From a virus: DNA of 45,616 bases. The notes below the pieces were generated by a model that ran no database searches, was not told the origin of the DNA, and worked only from the letters and a program-made list of their open reading frames with translations. The translations under genes and the position numbers were made by a program. Position 1 is the first letter of the stretch, and every line of letters starts with the position of its first letter. The stretch is taken from positions 1-45,616 of IMG/VR virus record IMGVR_UViG_3300048592_000115; one strand, 5' to 3'. Shown here one piece after another: positions 36,085-42,953 of the stretch.

Positions 36085-36560
36085 TTCTTCTTTTTATTGT
36101 CCAATGCTATTATCTCCTCTTCTGTTAATGGCTCTATCTCTAAAAATCCTTCGTAATTTATCTTGGCTTTTGTTTCTCCAGGGCGTAAGGTCTGCTTGAT
36201 CTCCTTCTTTTCAAACCTCTTTAGTTCCAGCATGATCTTTTCCGAAACAATAGACTCTCCTTTTGGTAGGCAGAACTTGTTCTGAGGAGTGTATCCGGTT
36301 GGTATCTGTGTTTCCTCACCACTCCTTATCTTATCTTGAACCGGATCGGAACCTAAACCCTTGGCTGTAGCCCATCTTTGTAGTCTTACAGCTTCTACAT
36401 CCCGTTTTAAAAACCTTATCTCCTCTTCGCTTTTGCCTTTTACCTCCTCTGCTTTATAATCTTCCCAGTCCTTTGATTGGGCTTCAGTTAAAAGACCTTT
36501 TGTAAAAGGTACATACAAGTCTATCGGGCTTGTTATCCGGTACATCTTTGGCTTATCCAT
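36081..36560 (-). CDS. Hypothetical protein, 159 aa
   Basis: Charged soluble protein (LTEAQSKDWEDYKAEEVKGKSEEEIRFLKRDVEAVRLQRWATAKG) ending in a Lys tract. No domain recognised. In the head-packaging block between terminase and portal. Confidence 0.6.
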   Translation of the reverse strand: MDKPKMYRITSPIDLYVPFTKGLLTEAQSKDWEDYKAEEVKGKSEEEIRFLKRDVEAVRLQRWATAKGLGSDPVQDKIRSGEETQIPTGYTPQNKFCLPKGESIVSEKIMLELKRFEKKEIKQTLRPGETKAKINYEGFLEIEPLTEEEIIALDNKKKK

Positions 36561-36577
36561 TTAAGATAAATAAAAAA

Positions 36578-36859
36578 TTAAACTTTTCTGAATATTTTCT
36601 TTAATATCTGCATAAGCTTGCTCTGGCTCACTCCTGCTTTTACAGCTCTTGCAGTCTGCTTTCCTTTTAATCCGATCTTACCGCCACCCTTTTTTAAGGT
36701 GGATACTAAATTATCTGCCTTGTCCGGTATCCTTCTGGTCACAGCATCATCTATGTTCCAGACAGCATTCCGTACTTTCTTTTTGGCTGCAGATACGCCT
36801 TTGGCAATATCCCTATTGCCTTTGTTTGCCCAGTCCTTTGGGCCATATGATCTCTCCAT
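36578..36859 (-). CDS. Small basic protein, 93 aa
   Basis: The ATG at 36859 (MERSYGPKDW) begins two bases after the terminase stop; an in-frame ATG at 36880 would overlap the terminase. Rich in Lys, Gly and Ala (GVSAAKKKVRNAVWN, KKGGGKIGLKGKQTARAVKAG), it could bind DNA. Role unknown. Confidence 0.6.
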   Translation of the reverse strand: MERSYGPKDWANKGNRDIAKGVSAAKKKVRNAVWNIDDAVTRRIPDKADNLVSTLKKGGGKIGLKGKQTARAVKAGVSQSKLMQILKKIFRKV

Positions 36860-36861
36860 AT

Positions 36862-38190
36862 TTAATGCGTATAATCCCACATGGACTTCTTCTTCCTCTG
36901 GATGTTAGCTCCGGAAGGAACATAAGAAAACCTTGCAGGTGAAATTAAATTAAGCTTAGTTTTAGAATGCATTAGTACAATATATCTCATAGCATCAATT
37001 AGATGGTCTAGCTCCTTTTCCGGCTCGTCTATTGCAGAGTCGGATCGCTGCTCCTTCCAGCGATACCTCTCCATCTCCATTATAAGATTAACACAATTTG
37101 GATGTATAAACAATTTAGGTTCCTTAGTAACGGGATTTATCTTTAACCTTTCTGCTATCCTGTCTATTGAAGTGATCACGCTCTTCCTGTCCTTGTAGAC
37201 TGGAGTTATGAACCAGCCATACCTGCTGTACTCTGCTATGGCACTACTGTCCTCACTATCCCCATATACTGCTCGTAAGCTATTCGGATACCTTTCCCTC
37301 TGAGCTCTTATGCTTCCAGCATGCTCAAAGATAGTCCGGTTGGCCCAGTAATACTCATCAAAAATATACCAGTTGTCATCCTCATCAAAATAACTGAATA
37401 GTACTGCAGTAGGATTGGTGTATCCAAAATCGTGCCCCAGCTCCAATGGGAACCTGGTCTTGACCTCAAACGCCCTTACATGAATTCCCCTTTCAAAATC
37501 CTTAAATACCAGCCCGGTATGCTTTCTAAAATCAGCTCCGTACTCCTGCATATAGCTGTCCTCGGTCATGGTGTCCTTTAACCTTTGTAGCTCCCGCTGT
37601 CCATCTTCGCTTAAAGTCCAGAAGTTGCCACTATCCTTAGTCGGTATCTGCCATCCTTTCCAGTCCGGCTCCCCGCTTTGAGAATATTGAAATAAGTCAA
37701 AGAAGAAGTTGTACCCCTTCGGAGTACCTATGAATACAGCCTTTCCTAACTTATCAGAAAGAGAAGGGAGAAGTATTTCCTCCCAGATCATCTTGGCATT
37801 CCTCGTACTAGCCACCTCATCCCAAATCAATAAGTCCAGTCCGGATCCTCTTAAACTCTCAGGCCTTTCTGCAGACTTTAACTGTAAGACGCTACCGTTG
37901 TGAAACTCTATCATTAGCTCCACATCGTTCTTCTTCTTGTACATCTGCTTGGTCAAGTACCTCGTGATGTCACTTCCCCTCCAGTAAACATCCCTGGCCT
38001 GTGGATATGTCGGTACCAAAATCCAGACCTTCTGGTTCTCCTTCTCTAAACAGGTGGCTATCGCCTCATTGAATGCGTATGTGCTTTTGCCACTACGCCT
38101 ACCCACTACCACTACCTTGAACCTGGTAGGATCACTGTGCAGCATCCTCTGCATCTCAGTCGGCTCATACTTGTATTGTATCTTCTCCAT
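36862..38190 (-). CDS. Terminase large subunit, 442 aa
   Basis: The packaging ATPase-nuclease. Walker A is GRRSGKST (30-37), Walker B LLIWDE (120-125) and the coupling motif FIGTPKG (153-159). The RNase H-like nuclease shows D254 (GHDFGYTNP), D311 (VYGDSED) and D395/D400 (DHLIDAMRY). Full length for the family. It overlaps the small subunit by 26 bases, and a purine-rich stretch in that overlap precedes its ATG. Confidence 0.95.
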   Translation of the reverse strand: MEKIQYKYEPTEMQRMLHSDPTRFKVVVVGRRSGKSTYAFNEAIATCLEKENQKVWILVPTYPQARDVYWRGSDITRYLTKQMYKKKNDVELMIEFHNGSVLQLKSAERPESLRGSGLDLLIWDEVASTRNAKMIWEEILLPSLSDKLGKAVFIGTPKGYNFFFDLFQYSQSGEPDWKGWQIPTKDSGNFWTLSEDGQRELQRLKDTMTEDSYMQEYGADFRKHTGLVFKDFERGIHVRAFEVKTRFPLELGHDFGYTNPTAVLFSYFDEDDNWYIFDEYYWANRTIFEHAGSIRAQRERYPNSLRAVYGDSEDSSAIAEYSRYGWFITPVYKDRKSVITSIDRIAERLKINPVTKEPKLFIHPNCVNLIMEMERYRWKEQRSDSAIDEPEKELDHLIDAMRYIVLMHSKTKLNLISPARFSYVPSGANIQRKKKSMWDYTH

Positions 38191-38554
38191 CTATTACTTG
38201 CCTCTCTGGCGGCCTCGGTATGTTAAATATTATATTGGTTCCCCCTCCCTTGCTCTCCCCTAAATATCCTCCGTACTTCTTCTGCATAGCCTCCCAATAC
38301 CGGAAATCGGTCTTGGCATTCTCTAACCCGATCTTGTCCAGATATACCATCGCATCCTTCATCCCCCTCGCCCACTCCCTATTCCACCACTCTATGAACT
38401 TCTCGCTCCTCTTCCACTTCTGCCACATGGCCGGATTTACCTCGGCCTTCTTACACCACTCAGCTATCACATTTCCAGTGCTGGGACTCAATGCAGCTTC
38501 CAGTACTCGCTGCATCCCCTCACTGGGCTTCCATACCATTAGCTCCTTCCCCAT
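38165..38554 (-). CDS. Terminase small subunit, 129 aa
   Basis: A helix-turn-helix N-terminal half (MQRVLEAALSPSTGNVIAEWCKKAEVNPAMWQKWKRSEKFIEWWN) resembles the phBC6A51-type homeodomain small subunit that recognises the packaging site. The C-terminal portion should oligomerise and contact the ATPase. Order and overlap with the large subunit support the call. Confidence 0.8.
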   Translation of the reverse strand: MGKELMVWKPSEGMQRVLEAALSPSTGNVIAEWCKKAEVNPAMWQKWKRSEKFIEWWNREWARGMKDAMVYLDKIGLENAKTDFRYWEAMQKKYGGYLGESKGGGTNIIFNIPRPPERQVIDGEDTIQV

Positions 38555-38694
38555 ATCGCGTATGTAATAACTACTAGTACCTTATCCCCTTGAAACTTCA
38601 CATATACCCTCGCATTCGTCTTCCCTACTAACTTCTCGTTTGTCGCTTCCTCTGCCTCCTCCAATCCATCATATAAGTCCATCTCTACCTTCAT
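38539..38694 (-). CDS. Small acidic protein, 51 aa
   Basis: An acidic first half (MKVEMDLYDGLEEAEEATNE) and a beta-like second half (NARVYVKFQGDKVLVVITYAIW). Its stop lies 16 bases inside the small terminase gene, which implies coupled translation. It lies in an otherwise empty gap with an A/T-rich leader. Function unknown. Confidence 0.6.
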   Translation of the reverse strand: MKVEMDLYDGLEEAEEATNEKLVGKTNARVYVKFQGDKVLVVITYAIWGRS

Positions 38695-38723
38695 TTAAAT
38701 AAATATAAAATTTATTTTAAACC

Positions 38724-38870
38724 TTATCTTCGTAATACCTCTATCCGAGTCCTCCTAATAAGTATCCTGAAATAATTAGCCATGCTTATACCCAACTTCT
38801 CACACGCCTCCCTCACCATCTCCCTCTCCTCCTCCGTTAATCTCACTATTACTTGTATGTTCCTCTTCAT
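38724..38870 (-). CDS. Second ribbon-helix-helix protein, 48 aa
   Basis: This is a minimal Arc/CopG-like fold: strand NIQVIVRLT (4-12), helix EEEREMVREACEKLG (13-27), the turn and helix ISMANYFRILIRRTRIEVLRR (28-48). It would dimerise and insert the antiparallel strand into the DNA major groove. Its ATG overlaps the stop of the larger RHH gene (ATGA), so the two are translationally coupled and may regulate together. Confidence 0.75.
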   Translation of the reverse strand: MKRNIQVIVRLTEEEREMVREACEKLGISMANYFRILIRRTRIEVLRR

Positions 38871-39319
38871 TCGTAATACCTTATTAAACTAGGATTTGCC
38901 ACTAGCTCCTCCGCCTGTGTTTCAATTACCGAATTCTTTATGTAAGGATCTGGATTCTTCTGATACCACCTTTTTACTATCCCCAACGCCTGTGCTTTAG
39001 TATAGGTATTACCTAAATTCTCGTTAGGTATTACCTGCTTTTTATCAACAAGAGCTTGAAGATTCGCGATTTCTTTTAATTTAGGTGTTACCTTTATGGG
39101 TACATTTTTAGGTGTTACCTGCTCCTTTTTAGGTGTTACCTCGTTAGGTGTTACCTGCTTAGGTGTTACCTTCATCCCATCTTCATCACTCTCCACACAT
39201 GCCATTATCGCCTCCACTACATATCCGTTCCTGCTCTCTGCATAATGCTTTACACACTTCTCTAGCCTCTCAAAATCCCCCTCTTCTATCTTTACTGTAA
39301 ATGTCTTGAACTTCTTCAT
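38867..39319 (-). CDS. RHH DNA-binding protein carrying an internal operator array, 150 aa
   Basis: Residues 1-45 form a ribbon-helix-helix domain: strand FKTFTVKI, helix EGDFERLEKCVKHYAES, helix NGYVVEAIMACVES. Residues 48-97 are a low-complexity linker with repeated VTP(K/N) encoded by the palindromes AGGTGTTACCT. The C-terminal 50 residues form an alpha-helical domain (TKAQALGIVKRWYQKNP). It is probably an autoregulated transcription factor controlling the late operon it heads. No ParA-like gene is present, so plasmid-type partition is less likely. Confidence 0.75.
   Translation of the reverse strand: MKKFKTFTVKIEEGDFERLEKCVKHYAESRNGYVVEAIMACVESDEDGMKVTPKQVTPNEVTPKKEQVTPKNVPIKVTPKLKEIANLQALVDKKQVIPNENLGNTYTKAQALGIVKRWYQKNPDPYIKNSVIETQAEELVANPSLIRYYE
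39004..39171. promoter_or_regulatory. Seven palindromic operator-like sites within the RHH gene
   Basis: AGGTGTTACCT occurs at 39083, 39110, 39131, 39146 and 39161, and the symmetric variant AGGTATTACCT at 39004 and 39026 (each 11 bp; positions are first bases). Six are read as Val-Thr-Pro or Val-Ile-Pro, but the 39004 copy is read in another frame as Gly-Asn-Thr. Conservation of the DNA word in two frames indicates selection on DNA rather than protein. Confidence 0.85.
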
Positions 39320-39372
39320 AGGTGTTACCTAAATATTAAGGTGTTACCTAAATATACACTTAGGTGTTACCT
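39320..39372. promoter_or_regulatory. Three operator sites overlapping the late promoter and start codon
   Basis: AGGTGTTACCT lies at 39362-39372 (inside the -35/-10 spacer), 39339-39349 (predicted transcription start) and 39320-39330 (touching the ATG). Bound protein at these sites would block polymerase and initiation. Confidence 0.85.
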
Positions 39373-39379
39373 TTGTCAA
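39351..39379 (-). promoter_or_regulatory. Late operon / RHH gene promoter
   Basis: Perfect TTGACA (39379-39374), exact 17-base spacer, TATATT (39356-39351). A Bacteroidota-type reading (TTTG, then TATATTTA) also fits. The spacer contains a complete operator palindrome. Confidence 0.7.
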
Positions 39380-39708
39380 ATACCCCTTATAGCTTATAGA
39401 TGCACGCGTTAGTATACAATTTTTCAGGAGTCACAATGGCGTGGGGGGTAAACCCCTGACACCCTCCCTCTTAGTACCCTTCTTAATGCCGATTCAAGCT
39501 TTCATGGCTCTCTCTGCGTTGGCATGATGTCGCGTATGATCGCATTTTAGTTGATTGAAAGGGTAGAGTTGACTGCTGGTAATAGGGGTAGAATGAGAAG
39601 GACTTACTATCTTTTCTAATAGGTGGTAGTAAAGGAATGTATAACCTTTCTGGGATAGGGTTTGTAACTGATATCTTAATACTATCTTAATACCCTTTTG
39701 GGGGACAT
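39380..39708. other. Gene-free region between early terminator and late promoter; possible packaging site
   Basis: No gene of plausible length occurs on either strand. The section 39434-39472 is unusually G/C-rich for this genome, with GGGG-TAAA-CCCC able to pair. Being just above the terminase operon, it is a candidate cos or pac site; that is positional inference. The rest shows no clear structure. Confidence 0.4.
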
Positions 39709-39738
39709 AAAAAAAGAGGGAGTTGTTAGCTCCCTCTT
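39709..39738 (-). terminator. Intrinsic terminator of the early operon
   Basis: Sense AAGAGGGAG (39738-39730) pairs with CTCCCTCTT (39722-39714), nine base pairs with a 7-base loop, running into a run of seven T. It follows the last early gene stop by five bases. Confidence 0.88.
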
Positions 39739-39743
39739 AATGT

Positions 39744-39926
39744 TTATCCTTCTTTTTGTTTTTCTCTTTCAGCTTCTAAAACTTCACACAAACCTCTTGA
39801 AATACATTTGCAAGCTTCGTCAACTGAGTTAAAAAGCTCTAATGCTTCTGCACCTTTGTAAAAAGCTTCTATCATCTCTGCACAGCTAAATAGTTTAGTT
39901 TCATCCCAATTTATCTCACTATTCAT
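39744..39926 (-). CDS. Small acidic protein, 60 aa
   Basis: Helical (CAEMIEAFYKGAEALELFNSVDEACKCISRGLCEVLEAEREK) with four cysteines. It is the last gene before the early terminator. Function unknown. Confidence 0.65.
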   Translation of the reverse strand: MNSEINWDETKLFSCAEMIEAFYKGAEALELFNSVDEACKCISRGLCEVLEAEREKQKEG

Positions 39927-39951
39927 AATGAAATTTTTAAAAAGTTAATTA

Positions 39952-39998
39952 CCCTTCTAATAGCGAGTGAAGCGAGCGTTCTCTTTTCTTAATACCGG
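39952..39998 (-). repeat. Intergenic leader element, type A copy
   Basis: Contains GCGAGTGAAGCGAGCGTTCTC followed by TTCTTAAT on the plus strand. A closely related copy with GCGAATGAAATGAGCGTTCTC lies at 40284-40332. Both lie just upstream of a gene leader and just below an intrinsic terminator. Confidence 0.65.
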
Positions 39999-40009
39999 AT
40001 CTTTGACAT

Positions 40010-40043
40010 AAAAAATAAGGGGATTCCATTAGAGAACCCCCTT
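40010..40043 (-). terminator. Intrinsic terminator after the 68-aa gene
   Basis: Sense AAGGGG and CCCCTT arms with an inner TTC/GAA stem, then ATTTTTTA. It follows the stop at 40051 by eight bases. Confidence 0.75.
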
Positions 40044-40050
40044 ACTTTTA

Positions 40051-40257
40051 TTAAATGTACTCTATCTTCTCAATCCCATACAATTGAGAGAAACCGTACA
40101 TTTCCTCGTTTAATCTTATTTTTTCTGCATCCTTGATTACTACGATTGGATTAGAGCTTTTTATGGAAAGCACTTTATAACCCAAATCTTCCATCTCCTG
40201 AGCTACGGAAGTTATCATCTCTTCCGGAACATCATCTAATGTTATTTTTACTTGCAT
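40051..40257 (-). CDS. Small hypothetical protein, 68 aa
   Basis: Alpha/beta ferredoxin-like pattern (MQVKITLDDVPEEMITSVAQEMEDLGYKVLSI, then NPIVVIKDAEKI). No family recognised. It has its own terminator and an upstream leader element, so may be a single-gene unit. Confidence 0.65.
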   Translation of the reverse strand: MQVKITLDDVPEEMITSVAQEMEDLGYKVLSIKSSNPIVVIKDAEKIRLNEEMYGFSQLYGIEKIEYI

Positions 40258-40283
40258 GGCAGTAAAATATAAAAAATTATACT

Positions 40284-40332
40284 AACCTTGTAGCGAATGA
40301 AATGAGCGTTCTCCCTTCTTAATTCGGGATTT
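40284..40332 (-). repeat. Intergenic leader element, second type A copy
   Basis: Related to 39952-39998 with substitutions in the GCGARTGAARYGAGC core; it precedes the 68-residue gene. Confidence 0.65.
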
Positions 40333-40352
40333 TAATGCCCTCTTTGGATACA

Positions 40353-40384
40353 ATAAAAAAGGGAAGGTATTTCTACCCTCCCTT
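40353..40384 (-). terminator. Intrinsic terminator after the first OB-fold SSB
   Basis: An 11-bp stem (AAGGGAGGGTA with TACCTTCCCTT, one G.U pair), 4-base loop and a T-run. It follows the SSB stop by eight bases. Confidence 0.85.
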
Positions 40385-40392
40385 GATTATGT

Positions 40393-40749
40393 TTATAGCT
40401 CACTCTTTTTAGATTTGGTCTTTTCTTGAGGTTTGCTATCTAAGCAATTCCACATAGTAGCACTGATATCAATGCTTTTCTGAAGATTGCCCTCTTTATC
40501 ATTGTAAGCATTAGCTTGAGGAATACCTTCTACTAATACTCTGCTACCCTTTTTAATGTATTCAACTACATTATCTTGAGTAACTTTACTGAACACCTTA
40601 ACACGATAGAAATTAACTCTATCTGTATCTCCAGCTCTATAATTACAAGCTAGATTGAACTGTGCCCAGCTTACCTCACCGTTCTTTGAGGTTTTTATCT
40701 CTGGCTCCGTTGAAGCCCTACCTAAAACGGTAAATCTTTGCATATCCAT
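40393..40749 (-). CDS. ssb: Single-stranded DNA-binding protein, OB fold, 118 aa
   Basis: The SSB pattern is visible: MQRFTVLGRASTEPEIKTSKNG, AQFNLACNYR, VNFYRVKVFSK, VVEYIKKGSRVLVEGIPQANAYNDKEG. It binds ssDNA in replication and recombination. The C-terminus ends in KSKKSEL rather than the acidic DDDIPF tip that recruits host partners. A second ATG at residue 3 is possible. It is paralogous to the 101-residue SSB upstream. Confidence 0.85.
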   Translation of the reverse strand: MDMQRFTVLGRASTEPEIKTSKNGEVSWAQFNLACNYRAGDTDRVNFYRVKVFSKVTQDNVVEYIKKGSRVLVEGIPQANAYNDKEGNLQKSIDISATMWNCLDSKPQEKTKSKKSEL

Positions 40750-40770
40750 AATTGGATAAATAAAAAATAA

Positions 40771-40810
40771 TTACCAACGAAATAGGGGCTGCAGAGCAGC
40801 CCCGTATTCT
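40771..40810 (-). promoter_or_regulatory. Leader hairpin element, type B copy 1
   Basis: GGGGCTGC (40785-40792), AGA loop, GCAGCCCC (40796-40803), framed by the shared flanks AATAG and GTATTC. It lies about 35 bases above the SSB ATG and just below another gene's stop. No U-run follows, so it is more likely a 5' leader structure than a terminator. Confidence 0.7.
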
Positions 40811-40813
40811 TTC

Positions 40814-40993
40814 TTATTTCTTTTCTACATCGATTGTTACGATTGAGAAACTGTATCTTTGGAGTGGATTTTTTCCTGTGTTTTTCTCCAATGCCAATCT
40901 GCCAGCTTCTTTTAAAGCTTCATCGTAATTTGTAAATGCTTTGATTAATTCCTTTTGGAATAACCTTTCTGCAACTAAAATGTATACTTCCAT
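40814..40993 (-). CDS. Small hypothetical protein, 59 aa
   Basis: MEVYILVAERLFQKELIKAF, then NYDEALKEAGRLALEK and YSFSIVTIDVEKK form a likely beta-alpha-alpha-beta fold. It lies between the two SSB genes, six bases after the upstream SSB stop. Function unknown. Confidence 0.65.
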   Translation of the reverse strand: MEVYILVAERLFQKELIKAFTNYDEALKEAGRLALEKNTGKNPLQRYSFSIVTIDVEKK

Positions 40994-40998
40994 CTTAA

Positions 40999-41304
40999 TT
41001 ATTTTAATAATTTAAATCTATTAGCTTTGATTACTAACTCTGTCTTAACCTCACCCTCGTTTGATAGCCAGCCTCTTGATCTGGCTTCTCCATCTACCAT
41101 TACTAAATCACCCTTCTTAATTTCTTTTACCTTTTCTAAAGTCTTGTTGAATACTTCAATTGAATAGTATTTGGTAGATTCTCTATCCGGCCCGTAAGTG
41201 TTTACAGCTACCGAAAAGATACCGAAATCTTTGCCTTCCTTGGTCTGGATTATCTTTCCAGCTCCTGTGGAACGGCCCATAATTAAAGTTTGTTGCATAT
41301 TCAT
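40999..41304 (-). CDS. Second OB-fold single-stranded DNA-binding protein, 101 aa
   Basis: It has MQQTLIMGRSTGAGKIIQTKEGKDFGIFSVAVN, KYYSIEVFNKTLEKVKEIKKGDLVMVDGEARSR and ELVIKANRFKLLK, a minimal SSB OB fold with no acidic tail. I chose the ATG at 41304; a TTG two codons earlier is less likely. Two short SSBs in tandem suggest specialised or heteromeric forms. Confidence 0.8.
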   Translation of the reverse strand: MNMQQTLIMGRSTGAGKIIQTKEGKDFGIFSVAVNTYGPDRESTKYYSIEVFNKTLEKVKEIKKGDLVMVDGEARSRGWLSNEGEVKTELVIKANRFKLLK

Positions 41305-41324
41305 ATGCAAAATAATAAAAAATA

Positions 41325-41365
41325 TTACTAACAGAATAGGGGGAGCAAAGCTCCCCCGTATTCCC
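41325..41365 (-). promoter_or_regulatory. Leader hairpin element, type B copy 2
   Basis: GGGGGAGC (41339-41346), AAA loop, GCTCCCCC (41350-41357), with the same flanks (AATAG, GTATTC). Stem bases differ from the 40.79-kb copy but pairing is kept. Confidence 0.7.
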
Positions 41366-41384
41366 TCTTACTGCCGATCTTTCT

Positions 41385-41570
41385 TTATCTTATCTCTAAG
41401 CTTATCTTTACCCTTTTGAGATACTCCTTAAGCTTGATACCCTCACTTGTCTTTGCCATCCAGAAGTTCTCAAAGATGGCTGCCATTGCTTCCTTGAATC
41501 CAGAATAATTAGCTTCAAGCTGAAGATTGTTAGACTGGTCAAGATATTTAACACGAATCGTAGTATCCAT
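41385..41570 (-). CDS. Small hypothetical protein, 61 aa
   Basis: TTIRVKYLDQSNNLQLEANYSGFKEAMAAIFENFWMAKTSEG suggests a strand pair and helix. No family recognised. Confidence 0.6.
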   Translation of the reverse strand: MDTTIRVKYLDQSNNLQLEANYSGFKEAMAAIFENFWMAKTSEGIKLKEYLKRVKISLEIR

Positions 41571-41587
41571 TTATTCATTTCTAATAA

Positions 41588-42499
41588 TTAAATATGGCAA
41601 TCTACTACCGTTATTAATTGATCGTCATCTATCTCATGCCAAATCTTCATAAACTCTTCATCCCAGTTAGGTTTATCATTTGTTGATATACCAAACCAGC
41701 CCATGTCACCATTAGAATAGTATTCACCATCCTTTACAATTCCATAAGGAACAAAGGAGTTAAACTTATTCTTTTCCACATACTCTTCACGAGTACAATT
41801 AAAGCTCTCAAAATCAGTACCCCATAAGCCTAATTTATTAAACTCAGCTATTGAAGGTTGTGCATGATATTGCTCTCTTGCCTTATCTATATCTCCATTG
41901 TTCAACTTGACAAGTTTTTCAAAACTTTTAGCTGTTTTAGGAATTACATTAACCTTGTCATATAACTTTCCAGCTTTTTCTGCTTGTTCCTTTATCATGC
42001 CATGTACATCAATATCACCCTTTAATGCAATACTGGCTCTATCTTTTGGAAATTTTTCTTCTTCATTAGCCCATGATAACTCGCCAAGTTCGCCTTTTTT
42101 GCCGGGCTTTAATTTAAAGTAACCAGCCCATCTACCACCTACCTGGTACCAATCCCAAAAAGCGGCATTGTTGTAATAATATCCCCAATCACCTTCTGGG
42201 CTCATCTTATATCCTTCTAAGGCAAGTAACTCCTCATAATCTTTACTAATTGCAGCTTCATATCTTTTTACAAAGTAACTGCCAGCTTCTTTTTCATACC
42301 ATTTCCAACCTTTTGTTCTTAATTCTTTATCTAAATCCTCAAAGGTCTTAGTGCAGTAATCTTTAATCTCATCCTTTCTAACTTGAACTTCAAATTCTAA
42401 ATCATCTAGATCCAAACCAGCTACTTCTAAATCCTCACAGAAAGGTGATAATTGACCATCAACATCCTCACCTATTACAAAAATTGCGAAATGACTCAT
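41588..42499 (-). CDS. Conserved phage protein of unknown function, 303 aa
   Basis: It begins MSHFAIFVIGEDVDGQLSPF, with a central aromatic motif YYYNNAAFWDWYQVGGRWAGYFKL that recurs in many unrelated phage early regions, and a C-terminal MGWFGISTNDKPNWDEEFMKIW. No catalytic motif or function is known to me. It is the largest early protein in the window. Confidence 0.75.
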   Translation of the reverse strand: MSHFAIFVIGEDVDGQLSPFCEDLEVAGLDLDDLEFEVQVRKDEIKDYCTKTFEDLDKELRTKGWKWYEKEAGSYFVKRYEAAISKDYEELLALEGYKMSPEGDWGYYYNNAAFWDWYQVGGRWAGYFKLKPGKKGELGELSWANEEEKFPKDRASIALKGDIDVHGMIKEQAEKAGKLYDKVNVIPKTAKSFEKLVKLNNGDIDKAREQYHAQPSIAEFNKLGLWGTDFESFNCTREEYVEKNKFNSFVPYGIVKDGEYYSNGDMGWFGISTNDKPNWDEEFMKIWHEIDDDQLITVVDCHI

Positions 42500-42501
42500 A
42501 A

Positions 42502-42729
42502 TTATTTATTTACAGAATTAAAACTATATACTTCCTCTTCATCTTTAATGTCTAATTGCCTATCACAATATGGACAAAATAGATCGGTTAAATCTGTTTC
42601 AAAGGTATCTCCATTCCAATTGACTAAACCGTCATCATCAATACCTACATCTCCGTATTCCGTTACCTTAGATTCATAACGCAATTCATCTAGAACCTTT
42701 TTACAGCCCGGACAAGTAAATGTTCTCAT
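42502..42729 (-). CDS. Zinc-ribbon protein, 75 aa
   Basis: CPGCKK at residues 5-10 and CPYCDRQ at about 52-58 form a zinc ribbon with an acidic insert between. The leader contains the TGTAGATAAATAA element shared with its neighbours. Confidence 0.7.
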   Translation of the reverse strand: MRTFTCPGCKKVLDELRYESKVTEYGDVGIDDDGLVNWNGDTFETDLTDLFCPYCDRQLDIKDEEEVYSFNSVNK

Positions 42730-42746
42730 TTTATTTATCTACAAAA

Positions 42747-42944
42747 TTAATCTAACTTAAATACTTCCTCGAATTGAAACTGTCGGCCTGGATATAGTAT
42801 GAATGCAACATTACCCTTTTTGGTGTCTGCACTACTCCAAGATTCAATCTCACCAAAAGCATTACCCTCTTCATCTGATGCTAGGTAAACCTCTACATCA
42901 TTAGGGATTGCTTTTAATGCATTAGCTAAATCTATTACTTTCAT
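42747..42944 (-). CDS. Small hypothetical protein, 65 aa
   Basis: VIDLANALKAIPNDVEVYLASDEEGNAFGEI resembles small phage proteins with a helix-strand pattern and an acidic loop. No assigned function. Its leader matches that of the next gene. Confidence 0.65.
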   Translation of the reverse strand: MKVIDLANALKAIPNDVEVYLASDEEGNAFGEIESWSSADTKKGNVAFILYPGRQFQFEEVFKLD

Positions 42945-42953
42945 TTTATTAAT

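Noticed and set aside
38867-39372. Plasmid-style partition locus (RHH ParG/omega-like with centromere)
   Set aside because: No ParA/ParM-like ATPase is present anywhere in the window; kept only as a lesser alternative to autoregulation.
39540-39600. Plus-strand TTGACT as a promoter in the gene-free region
   Set aside because: The sequence 17 bases downstream does not resemble a -10 element and no gene follows on that strand.
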